Assembly (NCBI RefSeq): GCF_000004195.4
Contig: NC_030677.2
Location: forward strand, 201,178,713-201,242,712
Direction of reading: 5' to 3'
DNA: 64,000 nt
Source of the DNA: Xenopus tropicalis
Taxonomy: Eukaryota; Chordata; Amphibia; Anura; Pipidae
Made by a program: the position numbers and the translations under genes
The notes under the pieces: generated by a model
Told to the model about the DNA's origin: nothing
The model's input: only the letters and a program-made list of their open reading frames with translations
Database searches by the model: none
In this document: piece after piece, positions 1-11,586 of the stretch
How positions within the stretch are numbered: the stretch's first letter is position 1
Layout: the number at the start of each line of letters is the position of its first letter

Positions 1-420
1 TGCAGCTGCAGTGCTTATTGGGGGAATGGCTGAATCACCAGTTTAAGATGGAAGGCTGCTGGAATGTCTAAACTTAACCCGTCGTCTGTGTTTATTGCTT
101 AAGGGCAATGGATTAGCCATTAAAGTATTCAGTAGAAGAATCTGCGGAGATGTTGCCACGGAGACAAAGTATATTTGGAGCTGGAATGGTGGACTGGAAT
201 AGGTTTAACATGACAGCAATGAATCAGGACACATCCTGGCAAGCAGTATGGTTGACCCGTTAGTGAAGAAGAATAGCCAGAAATATGGAAGTCTTCATTG
301 CGTACCTGCCAGAAGCGCTCATTGTGGTGACCTCGCTCTGGCCCGACCCAGCTCAAAAGCCCTTTGTTTCAAGGAAAAGATTGTAGAAAATGTGTTTCCA
401 GACAGTGGGGCCCCTTTATT
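1..420. other. No recognised feature
   Basis: Unique-looking AT-moderate sequence. No splice-flanked open frame, RNA gene or recognised repeat was seen. Confidence 0.5.
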
Positions 421-423
421 AAC

Positions 424-525
424 CTGGGCAAATTTACCCTAGTGCAGAAACCCAGAGCAACCAATCATTACTTAGCTTTCATCAGCCTATTGCATGTTGA
501 GTAATGGGTGCAAGTCTGTGGTTGG
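424..525. repeat. CCAAT palindrome dispersed repeat, degenerate copy
   Basis: An arm with CTGGGCAAA then AGCAACCAATCA is answered downstream by GGTTGGTTGC. This is the layout of a short inverted repeat that recurs at 2076-2165, 17070-17175, 27112-27262 and about 39498-39600. The arms here are poorly preserved. Confidence 0.4.
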
Positions 526-697
526 TTGCTTACCTCTCATTGGTCCCTCATTTTGTAGTACAGTCCTAAAACTGTGGGCCCCTGGGCAGGGCTGGGGTTG
601 TACGGATCAGAGTCATGTCGGGAAGTAAATGGCCACAGCGAGGTTTAATTGTAGGGTTGCCACCTTTTCTTCTGTCCTGTATTGGCTGATGATGAAT

Positions 698-1130
698 GGG
701 GTGGAGGTGGGTCTGAGAGGGAGTAGGGGTGGGCCTTTGTAGGGGTGGAGGTGGGTCTGAGAGGGAGTAGGGTTGGGCCTTTGTAGGGGTGGAGGCGGGT
801 CTGAGAGGGAGTAGGGGTGGGCCTTTGTAGGGGTGGAGGCGGGTCTGAGTGGGAGTAGGGGTGGGCCTTTGTAGGGGTGGAGGTGGGTCTGAGAGGGAGT
901 AGGGGTGGGTCTTTGTAGGGGTGGAGGTGGGTCTGAGAGGGAGTAGGGGTGGGCTTTTGTAGGGGTGGAGGTGGGTCTGAGAGGGAGTAGGGGTGGGCCT
1001 TTTGTAGGGGTGGAGGTGGGTCTGAGAGGGAGTAGGGGTGGGCCTTTTGTAGGGGTGGAGGTGGGTCTGAGAGGGAGTAGGGGTGGGCCTTTGTAGGGGT
1101 GGAGGCGGGTCTGGGAGGGAGTAAGGGTGG
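698..1130. repeat. 44-bp G-rich minisatellite, about 10 copies
   Basis: The unit begins GGGGTGGAGGTGGGTC and recurs every 44-45 bp, with T/C and one-base length variants. About 45 bases upstream (near 650) is GTAGGGTTGCCACC, which matches the terminus of the hAT-like MITE seen whole at 57390-57700, so the array probably grew inside such an element. Because 44 is not a multiple of three, both long minus-strand frames here (613-1242 and 645-1403) read the unit in three phases. They are Pro/Leu/Thr-rich by-products, not genes. Confidence 0.9.
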
Positions 1131-1672
1131 AGCCATACTGTCGCGGGTTGGGGTTGTAATGTTGTGGGGCTGGGTTGAGGGGATACAAGAGGAGGGAAGG
1201 GAGGGTATTGGGCAGTTTGATGGTGGGTAAAGGGGAGTACATTGCCTGTAAATGTGGTATTTATCTGATATTTTGCTGGCTATGTCAGTGAAATAATAAC
1301 TAGGTGGCGCCCCTAGTGAGTTGACTTGTCTGTTACAATAGAACATCTCCCACTGTTTCCATTTGGCGAGTTTAGGCCACACTTTGATCTGATGTAGCCA
1401 CACCTAGCAGAAAACTGGGGATGGCAGAGGTGAGAGTTACAGTTTAACAACATCAGTACATCACTGATAGGAAGAACAGCAAACAATTATTATGGTTGTT
1501 AGTGTGTTTCTGGGAGTAGTTCCGCTACACTCAAGGAGTAACAGTATAGTAGAAAGCTGTCTCTAACCCAATGAGCTTACACTCTAACTGGATAATAGGG
1601 GACAGTGCAGGGGCCATTCCAGGTTAGATATCACCTAAAAGCCCAGTAATAACCGAAACATACAACTCCCTT

Positions 1673-2004
1673 CTACCCTGCGCCTGTGTGGTGATTTCTA
1701 ATGGCTCCCCGGGCCCGTTGTGTTAATAAGTCCAGGAACACGTGTTTAAGCAGCTTCCCAATCCAAAAGGGCCCCTGCTGGGAACGGATCCGCATTCTCT
1801 GGTACGCTTCCTGCGAGCTCTCCCCAGCTGCCAGATTAACGGCACGGCCATTTCCTTCACGCCGGCGGCCAAGGGCCTGTCCAGTTCAATGAAAATGTTG
1901 CGCATGTGATTTATCCTTTCGGGTAACGTGAGTAAGCGAAGGCTTTCCAGTGTGTATCTTTGGGAAATTCCTTCAGCATAAATGATAAAAACATTTTCCG
2001 CGTC
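1673..2004 (-). CDS. Candidate host-gene exon, or processed fragment with a frame change
   Basis: Read on the minus strand, a pyrimidine-rich stretch ending TTTCCAG precedes an open frame starting at 2004. It reads DAENVFIIYAEGISQ, then RYTLESLRLLTLPER, then MRNIFIELDRPLAAG, a composition that looks protein-like. Near 1825 the overlapping +2 frame takes over with AYQRMRIRSQQGPFWIGKLL and then KHVFLDLL, open down to a TAG at 1673-1675. Both halves look coding, but no good splice donor separates them. The segment may be an exon with an assembly indel, a decayed exon, or coincidence. CpG dinucleotides are better kept than in the flanks. I do not recognise the protein and assign no function. Confidence 0.35.
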
Positions 2005-2075
2005 CTGGAAAGCGAATAACAGGCTGAAAGTCAATGAGTGGATGGGATGTGTGCGCACTTAGGCTGCCCGGGTAA

Positions 2076-2165
2076 TATACTGTAACCCATAGCAACCAAT
2101 CAGCAGGCAGCAGTTACTAATCACCTGTTAGAAAGCATTTGGTTGGTTGCAATGGGTTACTAGAC
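2076..2165. repeat. CCAAT palindrome dispersed repeat
   Basis: TAACCCATAGCAACCAATCAG and, about 60 bases on, GGTTGGTTGCAATGGGTTA form imperfect inverted arms. It is the same family as 27112-27262. Each arm carries an inverted or direct CCAAT box, the NF-Y core, but no function is implied. Confidence 0.6.
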
Positions 2166-2650
2166 TTCTTTTGACTTTTATCCCTTTACATATGTTTTTG
2201 GGCAGAGCTCACTGCAGTCAATGCCCCATGTACTGCTAGGCCACACCCACCCCAGGGAATTATAAAGCAATTTCAATAGAATGGGAGGGGATATAGAAGG
2301 CTTTGGCCAGCCCCCCCTAAAGCAATGGCAGCTTTGACAAGACTAAAAGTGAAAGGCAGCCAGTCAGCAATGGCTTCATCACAGCAAAACGAAATCACTT
2401 TCCTTACTGTTCCTTACAGACAAATGAATAAACGGGGGAAAATGAACATTAAGGGTTACTTTTAATTTTTATAATGTGGTCAGTGGATGAAACGAGAGTG
2501 GGGCGTTAATTCTGTGCCAAGTTCACTAAATGTCAAGTAACTGTCAATCTGTACCCGCTATCCCTGGCTCTTCCTACCTACAACTGCTGCCTTGTGGGGT
2601 CCACATATATATAAAGGACTGTTTCAGTCAATATTGTAAGAAAAAAATCC
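2166..2650. other. No recognised feature
   Basis: Mixed-composition sequence with short A-runs. No gene or recognised repeat was seen. Confidence 0.5.
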
Positions 2651-2659
2651 AAAAGTGAC

Positions 2660-2890
2660 CAGTGTAGGACTGGGGTGTCCGGGTCCACCAAGGCTGCCAC
2701 CTCAGGGCCCCTCACCCCAGTCACTCCTGTGCATGGCCATCCTGACTCCGGCCCCCCAACACCACCACGCATACGCTACCTGCTTCCTTCCAAATGGGGG
2801 ATGGCAGCGCCTACAGGTAATGGTGGGGAGTGGGCCTGGGTCGGTGGGGCTCACCGGGTTTTTGCCCAGTATCCTGCTGGCCCAGATAGT
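2660..2890. mobile_element. hAT-like MITE fragment (CAGTGTNGGACTGG type)
   Basis: It starts CAGTGTAGGACTGGGG and has the C-rich interior seen in the complete copy at 26356-26627. The right terminus is degraded (CCCAGATAGTGTCCC instead of CCCAGTCCGACACTG), and I see no clear 8-bp target duplication. Open frames over it are chance frames. Confidence 0.5.
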
Positions 2891-3010
2891 GTCCCTTGGC
2901 TGAAGAAGTTTAAAAGTACAAAAAGAAATTCAGCCTTACGGAAGCCAAACCTGGTTGTTTTTTGGTCATGTCCAGAGCATGTCCTGACCAGACCCAGCCT
3001 TGCTATAGAG

Positions 3011-3297
3011 CAAGGGTCCTCAAACTTTTTAAACAGGGGGCCAGTTCACGGTCCCTCAGACTGGGGGGCTGGACTATAGTTAGTCCTCAAACTACGGCCC
3101 CCGCTGTGACCTCACCCCTGGCTACTACCTGCCTGCCTCAGCGTGGTCCTCGGCCCCAGCGCGTCATTAGGGTCACCTGGTGGGACACAGTGGTGTGGCC
3201 AAGGACCACGCTGAGGCAGACAGGTAGTAGCCAGGGGTGAGGACGCATCGGGGGGGCGGGTAAATGGCCATGGGGGGCCGTAGTTTGAGGACCCCTG
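3011..3297. mobile_element. hAT-like MITE with internal palindrome
   Basis: The termini CAAGGGTCCTCAAAC and GTTTGAGGACCCCTG form inverted repeats. They are flanked by CTATAGAG (3003-3010) and CTATAGAA (3298-3305), a 7/8 match to an 8-bp target duplication, as expected for hAT elements. Inside, CCTGGCTACTACCTGCCTGC (near 3117) and its complement (near 3215-3236) make a second long hairpin. It has no coding capacity. Confidence 0.75.
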
Positions 3298-3305
3298 CTA
3301 TAGAA

Positions 3306-4290
3306 TATATATGGGGAACTTCTGATGCACACAAGTAGGAGCTGTTTAACAAGTGTAGGGCTCCAGGCTGAACATTATGTAGTTCCTTTATTATATGTTC
3401 AGCCCTTACACCCTGTTCCGGAGCTAGGGGGCACAACCTGCTACCCACCCTGCTGCCACAGCTTAGCAACCCCTTCTCTCCCTCCAGCCCCCCTATACTT
3501 ACACCACTGCCAAATTCCATGGCTCATCTTATAAATAAGCAGAGAGAGACATCACTCAGCCCTATTGTGTCATTAGACATTCCTCCAGTCCCCATGGACT
3601 CTTGTCTTCCCAAATATGTCGTTTGTGTGCGTGTTCCCCTTGTGCTGCTTGTGTAACCCTAGAATGTCTCGTTGGGCTCAGTATGAGAGTGCCTGTGCCG
3701 CAGAGACTGCCGGGCCCGATACACATGCACCTTATCAGCTGTAATAACTGTTACATGACTGAGTGCGGTTACACGATGAAACATTAATGAGCGGCTGCGC
3801 TGGGACTGTAGAAACACAATCCGGCCGCAGGCACTGAGAGGATATAAGTCAACTGAAGGCAAATTCTGCTGAACGACAAGTTCATATTTTTTTTTTTAAT
3901 TGACTAAAGTGAATAATGGACTTTCTGCCTATTGCTTTTGGGAGCAGTCTGTTTTTGTACCTTGGTGCATGAGTGATTTTAGATAGAGGCCCCATACAGC
4001 AGAGGCACTATAGTCCCTGTGACTTCTGGGGGGCAAAAGAGGTTTGGGGAGCCCAGTAGCTCCAGCCAGGGCCCACTCTCAGAAAACAGGGAGGACCCAT
4101 ACTTCTTAGCCTACTGCCCTCCTCCACCCCCTGGGCAGTGGGCTCTGCCAACTAAATCAAATGGAGCTTCAAAGAAAAAAAAAAAGTCACCTATATTTTA
4201 TGATTGGCATTGCCCTTGATTTGCCCAATAGGCCACATTACTGTACGTTCAATTTTGCTGCAAACCTGACCTAGTTAGGCCGGGCCAAGT
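3306..4290. other. No recognised gene; CpG-moderate unique sequence
   Basis: No splice-flanked coding frame or recognised repeat was seen. A T-run lies at about 3886-3898. The open frames on both strands have chance-like composition. Confidence 0.45.
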
Positions 4291-4299
4291 TAAACAGGT

Positions 4300-4506
4300 G
4301 CCCTAGACAATTCACGTGCATCTCTAAACCCTCCTGTGAGCACTCTACCAGCATTCTCCCTCTCAATTGCCCAATGGTGTAGCAGCTCTGCCCCCAAACA
4401 TGGCATAGGCCCACCCCTTTTGAGTCATAGGCCCGCCCCTTTAGGTTCCACCCCCACGCCTTCACGTCATCAGCTGGTAAGGGGCCACAAAAAAGTGGCA
4501 ACCCTA
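4300..4506. mobile_element. hAT-like MITE fragment (GGTTGCCAC family), right end
   Basis: It ends AAGTGGCAACCCTA and has the GGCCCGCCCC, CACGTCATCAGC and TTGCCCAATG motifs typical of the complete copy at 57390-57700. The left terminus is not recognisable. Confidence 0.5.
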
Positions 4507-5030
4507 ATTACTTTACTTAGTGACCTCATTAAAACAGACTCATGTCAGTACTGCAATCAGTGCATTTCTGGTAAGCATTCACATCCCTCTGATAAGAGAT
4601 ACACAGGCCTCTTGGGGGAACTGAGACTTGTATCATAAAGGCCAATTTTGCCTTCATTAGCTAAACTGTAATAACACATAAAACAAGACCCCAAAACCCC
4701 CAGAAATGTGTTCAAACTTTACATGACTTGCCAAATTTTGTAAAATGTACGTGGTATTTAGGGGGTGTGGTCACAAAAACAGATGTGGTCAAAAAATGTG
4801 CTACGCGTGCCATTTCTTTTTGTCCCTTTTTGCATTGTTCAAATGTTGGGAGTTATGTTATATTAATATTTATTATTTTACAGTGCGTGCTAATGTTTTA
4901 GAGGGAAATGTTACACAGTGTCTTTAATGCAGAAGGTTAATGCAAAGCAGCGTTCGTTAGCCCCCCGTTTCTGCCCCACATATGAATACATTGCATAGAT
5001 TAGTGCTCAGGAATAATCTGAAGTTCAAAC

Positions 5031-5156
5031 CTGCCGAACACTAAGGGCTTCGCCGACACGATGTACTTCTGGAAATGCTTATTGTGCTTGTCATAGATGG
5101 ATGGCGGTACACGTGCTGCCTTTCTATTAGCGGGGCGAGCAGGAACGTGATCCGGC
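5031..5156 (-). CDS. Candidate host-gene exon, unidentified
   Basis: On the minus strand, TTCTAG precedes a 126-bp segment that ends GGCAG before GTTTGA. Its length keeps phase: it enters and leaves at the third codon position. It reads PDHVPARPANRKAARVPPSI followed by YDKHNKHFQKYIVSAKPLVF, and it keeps several CpG codons (GTG TCG GCG). The donor is weak, and the frame also stays open to a stop near 5000, so a terminal exon is possible. I do not recognise the family. It is on the same strand as the candidate at 1673-2004, but their phases do not join directly. Confidence 0.33.
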
Positions 5157-5557
5157 CTAGAATTTACATTGTGAAACTCGTTACCTGATGAGTAACATGA
5201 ATGTTTTCGTGTTGAATCGCAGGGGGCTAGAAATTTAAAGCAGACGGATGTGGTGTAAACCATTTCTTACTGCTAACTCATCTTTAGCTGGCATCTTAGT
5301 CACACAATCTAGGTAAGAAAACAGTGTAAATGTAGAACATGTGGCCAATGGAGAATATCTGGGCAAGCACAGCCAATGATGTTTAGTGGTTAGTGCATAT
5401 GTGCTCGGCAGCCAGCAGGGCAGGAAAGGGGTTAAATGAGGAATGGTGGCACTGGGAGGTGAGGATGGTGGGGCTCAGGAGAGCTAGGGCAGTAGTTTGG
5501 AGGAGGGCAACAAAGTCCTTCACTTCTCTAAAGGCTCAGCATTCCATCAGTAAATAC

Positions 5558-5790
5558 TAGGGATGCACTAAATCTACTTTTTTTTCTACTGAATAATGAA
5601 CCTTCCACTAGCAATTTCATTAAATCGTGCACCTTCCATTGTCACCTTCAATTGTCACATGGGCTAAAGCTCCATGACTTGAATTCTATTCAACAAGGCA
5701 CTCATATTTGGCCAAATCCTTACAAAAAGGCCCACCATTTTTCCAAATTCTGAACTGAATCTGGTTTTTAGTTCAACCCTTGTATAAAGG
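5558..5790. mobile_element. Degenerate hAT-like repeat (TAGGGATGCAC terminus)
   Basis: It opens TAGGGATGCACTAAATC, the terminus of a common Xenopus family also seen at 46413-46577. The interior has decayed and no matching right end was found. Confidence 0.4.
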
Positions 5791-5852
5791 GACTGATTAG
5801 TCCAAATCTGTCTATTTCTCATGTGTCCTTGGAGAAGGTGAGTTATGTTCTT

Positions 5853-6135
5853 CTATGTATGTATGTATGTATGTATGTATAACTTTATTTATAAAGTGCC
5901 ACAAGGGTACGCAGCGCTGTACAATCTTACAATATACACAATTACACACAGGGAGGACAGTGTTATAATAAATAAATACAATATATATAAATGCACAGGG
6001 AATAAGTGCCATGTGGTATGAGACACAGTAGGAAGGAGGTCCCTGCCCCGTACAGCTTACAATCTAAGTGTTTGGGTAACATACAGGCACAGATTGGAAG
6101 GTAAGAGTGCACCAGGTATGGGCATTTGTTTTATT
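5853..6135 (-). mobile_element. L2-type LINE 3' end
   Basis: Read on the minus strand, this contains CCCATACCTGGTGCACTC, ATTGTAAGCTGTACGGGGCA, CAGCGCTGCGTACCC and CTTTATAAATAAAG, then ends in a (TACA)n tail that appears as (TATG)n at 5856-5880. The same 3'UTR is at 50890-51343. It is truncated inside the 3'UTR, so no protein-coding part remains. Confidence 0.7.
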
Positions 6136-7555
6136 GGCTTGTCTTCTCAGATGACCCCCCTGCACTGAAATGTAAAGCTTCCCATGTTCCAACCAAGATT
6201 TCATGAGATAATCATAGGATATGAAGTTTCACTTTAGTGTTTCCTGTCACTTACTAAAGAGCTTCAAAGGAACTAATAAAACTAATTATCAGTCCACTGA
6301 GACACCCCTGATAATGAGCTGCTCAAATGCTGCTGCTTCTACTCGTTGGAACTGGGTGTCTGGGTTTGATTCGTTCCCTGCACACTTACATTTACCCATA
6401 ATTCCTCTGCTTATTCTTGATCCACAAATATATTCATCTTCCTAGTGATGTTGCTGGGACATTTCTGCCTGTGAGGCCACTGCAAGTGGCTTTGCTGAGT
6501 CCTTTGTTTGTGTAGTCCCTTCAGGAGTCTTGGAGCAGTGTCAAGGGGGCTCAGCCTGAAGGCCAATTAGGGTGAGAAAATGTATTTGCTGTCATACATG
6601 TTCAGATTTTAGTCTTATTCCGACAAACGTTCGGATATCGGTCATACGTTTAAAGGCAACGATCTGAAACTCACATTCAGAATGAAATTGTAGGATAAAG
6701 CCAATGGGACCTCAACCCCTTAGGGGCAAAATTTGCCCCAGACTCAGAACTATCATCACAACCGTAAAAGCAATCTTTTCATTAGAATTGTGAATGGGAG
6801 CATTGTGTTACCACTGTATTGGTAAAATACACAATTTTGGTAATACCGCCAATAAAAACGTAGCCCCGGGCACATGATCTTGCACAAGCATGACATCACT
6901 GGGGGCAACAAACTTGGTTGGACAGTGAATGAAACACTCATTAAGGGTCAGTTTTGAACTAAGGATCCATGTTTATGTGTTTTAGACTGACTGATATACT
7001 CACATACCTGAGTGGAACAGGGGGGAGCTTTACAAATTAAGGGTTTATATAACAGCAGTATTTTTGATGGCTACAGAGTGGGAGAGCTGCTATTTATTAT
7101 CTGGAGCCTGAGGGTACCCCCCGTGGAAATTCCACTGGAAAGAGAGCGGAAAGTTGAGTTGACTGGTGGTGGGAATCGCGGGGGCAATTGTTTTGTGTAT
7201 TGGTAGGGTCAAGTATTTTGCTCACTGATAATGTAAATATTGTTCTGACAAGATTGTGCATTGATTTCAAGGGGAAAAACATGGGCAAATTGGATTGGAT
7301 GTCTGTGTGCTGTGTGCAGGCAGCAACCTGGGGAGCGCATTTATTAAACGCCAAGCTGGACTCGCTAGATAGATATCAGCTGACTTATGGCATGTGACAC
7401 GACCGTATAATTCACCACAGGACACCTGGAGGGTTGTTTCAAGCTTCAAATAAAGAAAAATAAATTCAGTTCTAAAAATAGTGTTAAAATATGCAGTTTT
7501 ACTCCCAAACTCCTAAAGCAGAGATTCCACTTAATTGGCTCCTGGTAACCTTGCC
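6136..7555. other. No recognised gene
   Basis: Mostly unique sequence. Weak matches to decayed dispersed repeats occur, but none has clear ends. The open frames at 7012-7449 overlap on both strands and show no splice context or protein-like composition. Confidence 0.45.
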
Positions 7556-7556
7556 C

Positions 7557-7706
7557 ACAGTCATAGTGTGTGTTTGATAGGAACCTTAGATTGTAAGCTT
7601 CTCTGGAGCAATGTTCAGTACCTGATGTGAATGTGATTGGGAACTTAGACTGTAAGCTCACTGGGGCAGGGACTGATGGGAATGTGATAGGGACTGGATA
7701 ATAATA
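7557..7706 (+). mobile_element. LINE 3'UTR fragment (TTGTAAGCT motif), duplicated
   Basis: TTAGATTGTAAGCTTCTCTGG and, about 57 bases later, TTAGACTGTAAGCTCACTGG with GGGGCAGGGACTGATG match the 3'UTR signature of Xenopus L2-like LINEs. It lies immediately upstream of the MITE at 7709. Confidence 0.5.
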
Positions 7707-7708
7707 AA

Positions 7709-8526
7709 AAGTATGGGATTCATTATCTGGAAACCCGTTATCCTGAAAGTTTCCAGAAAATGATTCCCTTTTCTCTGTAATAATAAAACAGCACCTGTAC
7801 TTGATCCCAACTAAGATATAATTACCCCTTATTGGGGGCAGAACAGCCCTATTGGGTTTATTTAATGGTAAAATGATTCCCTTTTCTCTGTAATAATAAA
7901 ACAGTACCTGTACTTGATCCCAACTAAGATATAATTACCACTTATTGGGGGCAGAACAGCCCTATTGGGTTTATTTAATGGTAAAATGATTCCCTTTTCT
8001 CTGTAATAATAAAACAGTACCTGTACTTGATCCCAACTAAGATATAATTACCCCTTATTGGGGGCAGAACAGCCCTATTGGGTTTATTTCATGGTTAAAT
8101 GATTCCCTTTTCTCTGTAATAATAAAACAGTACCTGTACTTGATCCCAACTAAGATATAATTACCCCTTATTGGGGCAGAACAGCCCTATTGGGTTTATT
8201 TCATGGTTAAATGATTCCCTTTTCTCTGTAATAATAAAACAGTACCTGTACTTGATCCCAACTAAGATATAATTACCCCTTATTGGGGCAGAACAGTCCT
8301 ATTGGGTTTATTTCATGGTTAAATGATTCCCTTTTCTCTGTAATAATAAAACAGTACCTGTACTTGATCCCAACTAAGATATAATTACCCCTTATTGGGG
8401 GCAGAACAATCCTGTTGGGTTTATTTAATGTTTAAGCGATTTTTAACTACATATGGATTCAAATTACAGAACGACCCCTTATCAGGAAAACCCCAGGGCA
8501 TTCTGGATAACAGGTCCCATACCTGG
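7709..8526. mobile_element. TA-type MITE with 113-bp internal satellite, copy A (6 units)
   Basis: The ends are GTATGGGATTCATTATC and AACAGGTCCCATACCTG. Between them the unit starting TGATTCCCTTTTCTCTG recurs at 7761, 7874, 7987, 8100, 8212 and 8324. Each unit is 113 bp, or 112 bp when GGGGGCAG is GGGGCAG. Better-preserved copies show a TA target duplication, which suggests Tc1/mariner-type mobilisation (inference). It is non-coding. Confidence 0.9.
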
Positions 8527-8529
8527 GGG

Positions 8530-10149
8530 GGGATAACCATATTGTTAGACATTCCCCAGTGATTTAAGTTGCTGGCACATTTATTCTGGCAAGTAACACA
8601 TCATGGCCATATCTTAAAGGCAAAAATGGGTTGTCCCCGTTTTTTTATCCCATAGTTTGATTTATCAGATTTCCTGGGCTTCAGACAACCTTTGTTTAAA
8701 GAAAGCCTGTTGTGAAGCCACATAAAATACATATTTATGAACTGACCCTAAAAGCCCCACAAAAAGAAATGATAGGCATTATAAAAGAAAAATATAATAG
8801 AGTTCTAGGAATTAGTGGCATAACTAGAAACCCACGTGCAAAATTTGGTTCAGGGTTCCCTCCTCACCCTTCTTTTTTAATGGCAAACTCCTCCCAAACA
8901 CAATATAAACAGTAGTCAGCCTGCCTCCTCCCAATCCCATAATTCCTTGCACACGTGATGTCAATAAGGAAAGGAACATCACAGTGCAATGCATTGTGGG
9001 TTATGTAGTTCCTGCATGCTGTCTGTAAGCCGTGAAGAAGTTGTTACAAATTGTAACATCAGTGTTTTAGTCCCTCCTCCCCTGCCAGGATTTCATATGA
9101 TGCAGAAAGAGAAGAACAGTTTTGCAGCTGGATTTCAACATATAAAAATGGTATTTATTCCTATTTATTGAAGGAACAGATTACAGTGATATATATTAGG
9201 GTTTATATTAGGGGTTTCTGTGTTGTGTGGGACTCTTTAACATATTTTGGTTCAGAAGCTGTTCCCATTTAATTACATTCCTTATATCAGAAGCTACCCC
9301 TATCAGTATTTATCCCCTCTGAGGGAGGAACGAGGCTGTGGGTAGGTGCTGGGGCATGGGTAGGTACATTATGAGTGTGTCCAGAAATCACCAGGATTAG
9401 CTTCCCAGTTAGTTGGCATTTCTTGGAAGGTCCAATTCTTAATCCCCCCTCAGTTCCCTGGTCTTTAATGCAATTTACCCTACACCCCTGTCAGAAATCG
9501 TGCAGAATATTTTGAAGTTATGAGATATACATTGTTACTGTTCCTTTTAAATCAAATGAAAATTGTCAAAATATTTGCTTGGCTTTGCTAGGCAATAACT
9601 TCCCAACCAGGCCTTTCTCAGAGTAGGGCGTACCCGCATAATGTTTCACTCGCCGAGCGAGATTAGCTGTGAAATTTCCAGGGCTTGCTCATTGGAAACA
9701 TGCGCGGGCAAGGGTATCGCATAGGAAATAGCTGGCTAGGCTCGGTCAGATAGCAATCACTGACTAATTTGCTTGATTCCACAGAGAAATTGACCGTGCA
9801 ATTTCAGGCTGAAAATTTGGCCTTTAGTAAATCTCCCCCCAGGTGATTGGGCGCTAGATAAGGAGGGCCGTATGCAGGAAGGAAGTTATTTGCAGTAAAG
9901 CTACAAAGGCTCATTCACCGTGAAACCATCGCCCCCACACATGCTCCTTGCAGCCAGAGCCAGGCAGACGGAGAGGCGTTCGGCTTAGGCTTGGGGAAGT
10001 GATAACCATGCTTGTGGCGGAATTAATGGTATTAAAGCGAGGGCAGGGTTATTTGGATAGGAGGGAAGCCCATCCAATCATGCAGTGTCAGACTGGACCT
10101 CCGAGGGCCCAATAAAGAACCTGACATTCAGGGACAACTCTCACATCCG
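8530..10149. other. Mostly unclassified DNA with repeat fragments
   Basis: Three items stand out. A Staf/ZNF143-like sequence GCAATGCATTGTGGGTTAT is at about 8986-9005. A decayed element ending AGTAAATCTCCCC lies at about 9600-9840. A stub of the CAGTGTCNGACTGG hAT terminus is at about 10085. No gene was recognised. Confidence 0.45.
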
Positions 10150-10496
10150 TTAAGGGGGCCATACACATCAAGATCCGCTTGCTTGGCGAGGTCGCCAAGC
10201 GAGCAGATCATCTCCCAATATCCCCACCTACGGGTGGGCGATATCAGGAGAATTTAGGCTAATTTGGTCGTTTGGCCCTGGGGCCAGACGATTAAATTAT
10301 AACGAAGGTAATGGGCAGACGGTTTGGGGACTGCATCAACGAGCCAATGCGGTCCCCGATCCGACTGAATTTTTTAACCCACACAATCAATAACTGGCAG
10401 ATTTCAGGCCAGATATTGGTCGGGCAGGCCCATCATTTGTGCCCCTACACGGATCAGTCTAAAGGACTAGAATCGGCCCGTGTGTGGCCACCTTTA
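10150..10496. mobile_element. TTAA-type MITE (GGGGGCCATACAC termini)
   Basis: It begins TTAAGGGGGCCATACAC and ends GTGTGTGGCCACCTTTA, an inverted terminal pair typical of an abundant Xenopus non-autonomous family with TTAA-like target sites (piggyBac or Kolobok type, by family knowledge). An internal hairpin near 10172-10206 pairs GCTTGCTTGGCGA with TCGCCAAGCGAGC. Confidence 0.7.
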
Positions 10497-10813
10497 GAGG
10501 GACATGGTATCAAGTGGCATAGAACATATACAGGCTTAGGGCGGAAATAAGAATAAGCCATTGGGGCCCACTGGGGAAGCCTCTGGTACTCACACAGGCC
10601 AGTCCAACTTGCACTTATAGTTCCTAGGGTCAACAAGATTTACCCAGAGTTCTCATTTTCTGCTGAACGTTAGGTTGCAGCTCACTTGTTTAGGAAACTT
10701 CATATGCGCCAATTTTACCCTTTTATAAACAGATGTTCCTCAGATATTGTTTCTAGACTAGTGTGTTCACAATGACCTGAACAGAACTGTTTATTCCAAT
10801 CGGGCAATACTTG

Positions 10814-11201
10814 GGGGCTGATTTACTAATCCACGAATCCGAATCCCGAAAAAATTGGATTGGAAACAAACATTTTGCGACTTTTTCGTATTTTTTGCTA
10901 TTTTTTTGTCACCGTCGCGACTTTTTCGTAACCGTTACGATTTGCGCGAATTGTCGCGACTTTTTCATATCCATTACAAATTTCGTGAATTGTCGCGACT
11001 TTTTCATAGCCATTATGACTTTTGTGAATTGTCGCGACTTTTTCATAGCTATTATGACTTTTGTGAATTCTCGCGACTTTTTCATATTGAGCGCTCGAAA
11101 AATTTGCGACAGTTCGCGAAAAAGTCGCAAAATACCGATTATTGCGAAAAAAAACGCATTTGGGCGCTTTCCGGACGTTCATGGATTAGTAAATGTGCCC
11201 C
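10814..11201. mobile_element. Harbinger-like MITE with 39-bp internal repeats
   Basis: Termini GGGGCTGATTTACTAATCC and GGATTAGTAAATGTGCCCC are inverted repeats flanked by the 3-bp duplication TTG (10811-10813, 11202-11204), as in PIF/Harbinger elements. Inside, a unit with GTCGCGACTTTTTCATA recurs every 39 bp at about 10921, 10960, 10999, 11038 and 11077. Because 39 is a multiple of three, it makes repetitive open frames on both strands. These are by-products. Confidence 0.8.
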
Positions 11202-11586
11202 TTGGTGTTGCACATATGAACATGAATTCAGAGTGCGAGGGGAGGGTAAGAGGAGTAATTCCTTTTATTGCAGGGAGCTGTAACAACAGGAACAGTCTTA
11301 GTCCTGCACATGGAAACTGGTGCATCAGGTAAAAGTTCCTACCTTAGCCGTGCACTTTGGTTCCCCCTGCAGTAGCAGAGCAGGAAATCTTCCTGGAAAA
11401 TACAGTCTTATAGGAAACAAGATGTAAGTAAGTGCTGAACTTGTTTAAAAGCACAAATTTTATTAGGGAGGTGCATAATAACCTTATACCTCTTACATTG
11501 GGCAATGTGGCTGGCTGAGGAGCCCAGTTGTCATACATATATATAGGGTCCTTAGACTGAGGCACATAAAGTTCGATCAAGGATGT

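Noticed and set aside
645..1403. 252-codon Pro-rich open frame on the minus strand
   Set aside because: It is produced by the 44-bp repeat read in rotating phases, and an equally open frame overlaps it.
10811..11332. 173-codon plus-strand frame with RDFFI-type repeats
   Set aside because: It covers a Harbinger-like MITE with 39-bp internal repeats, and the opposite strand is equally open.
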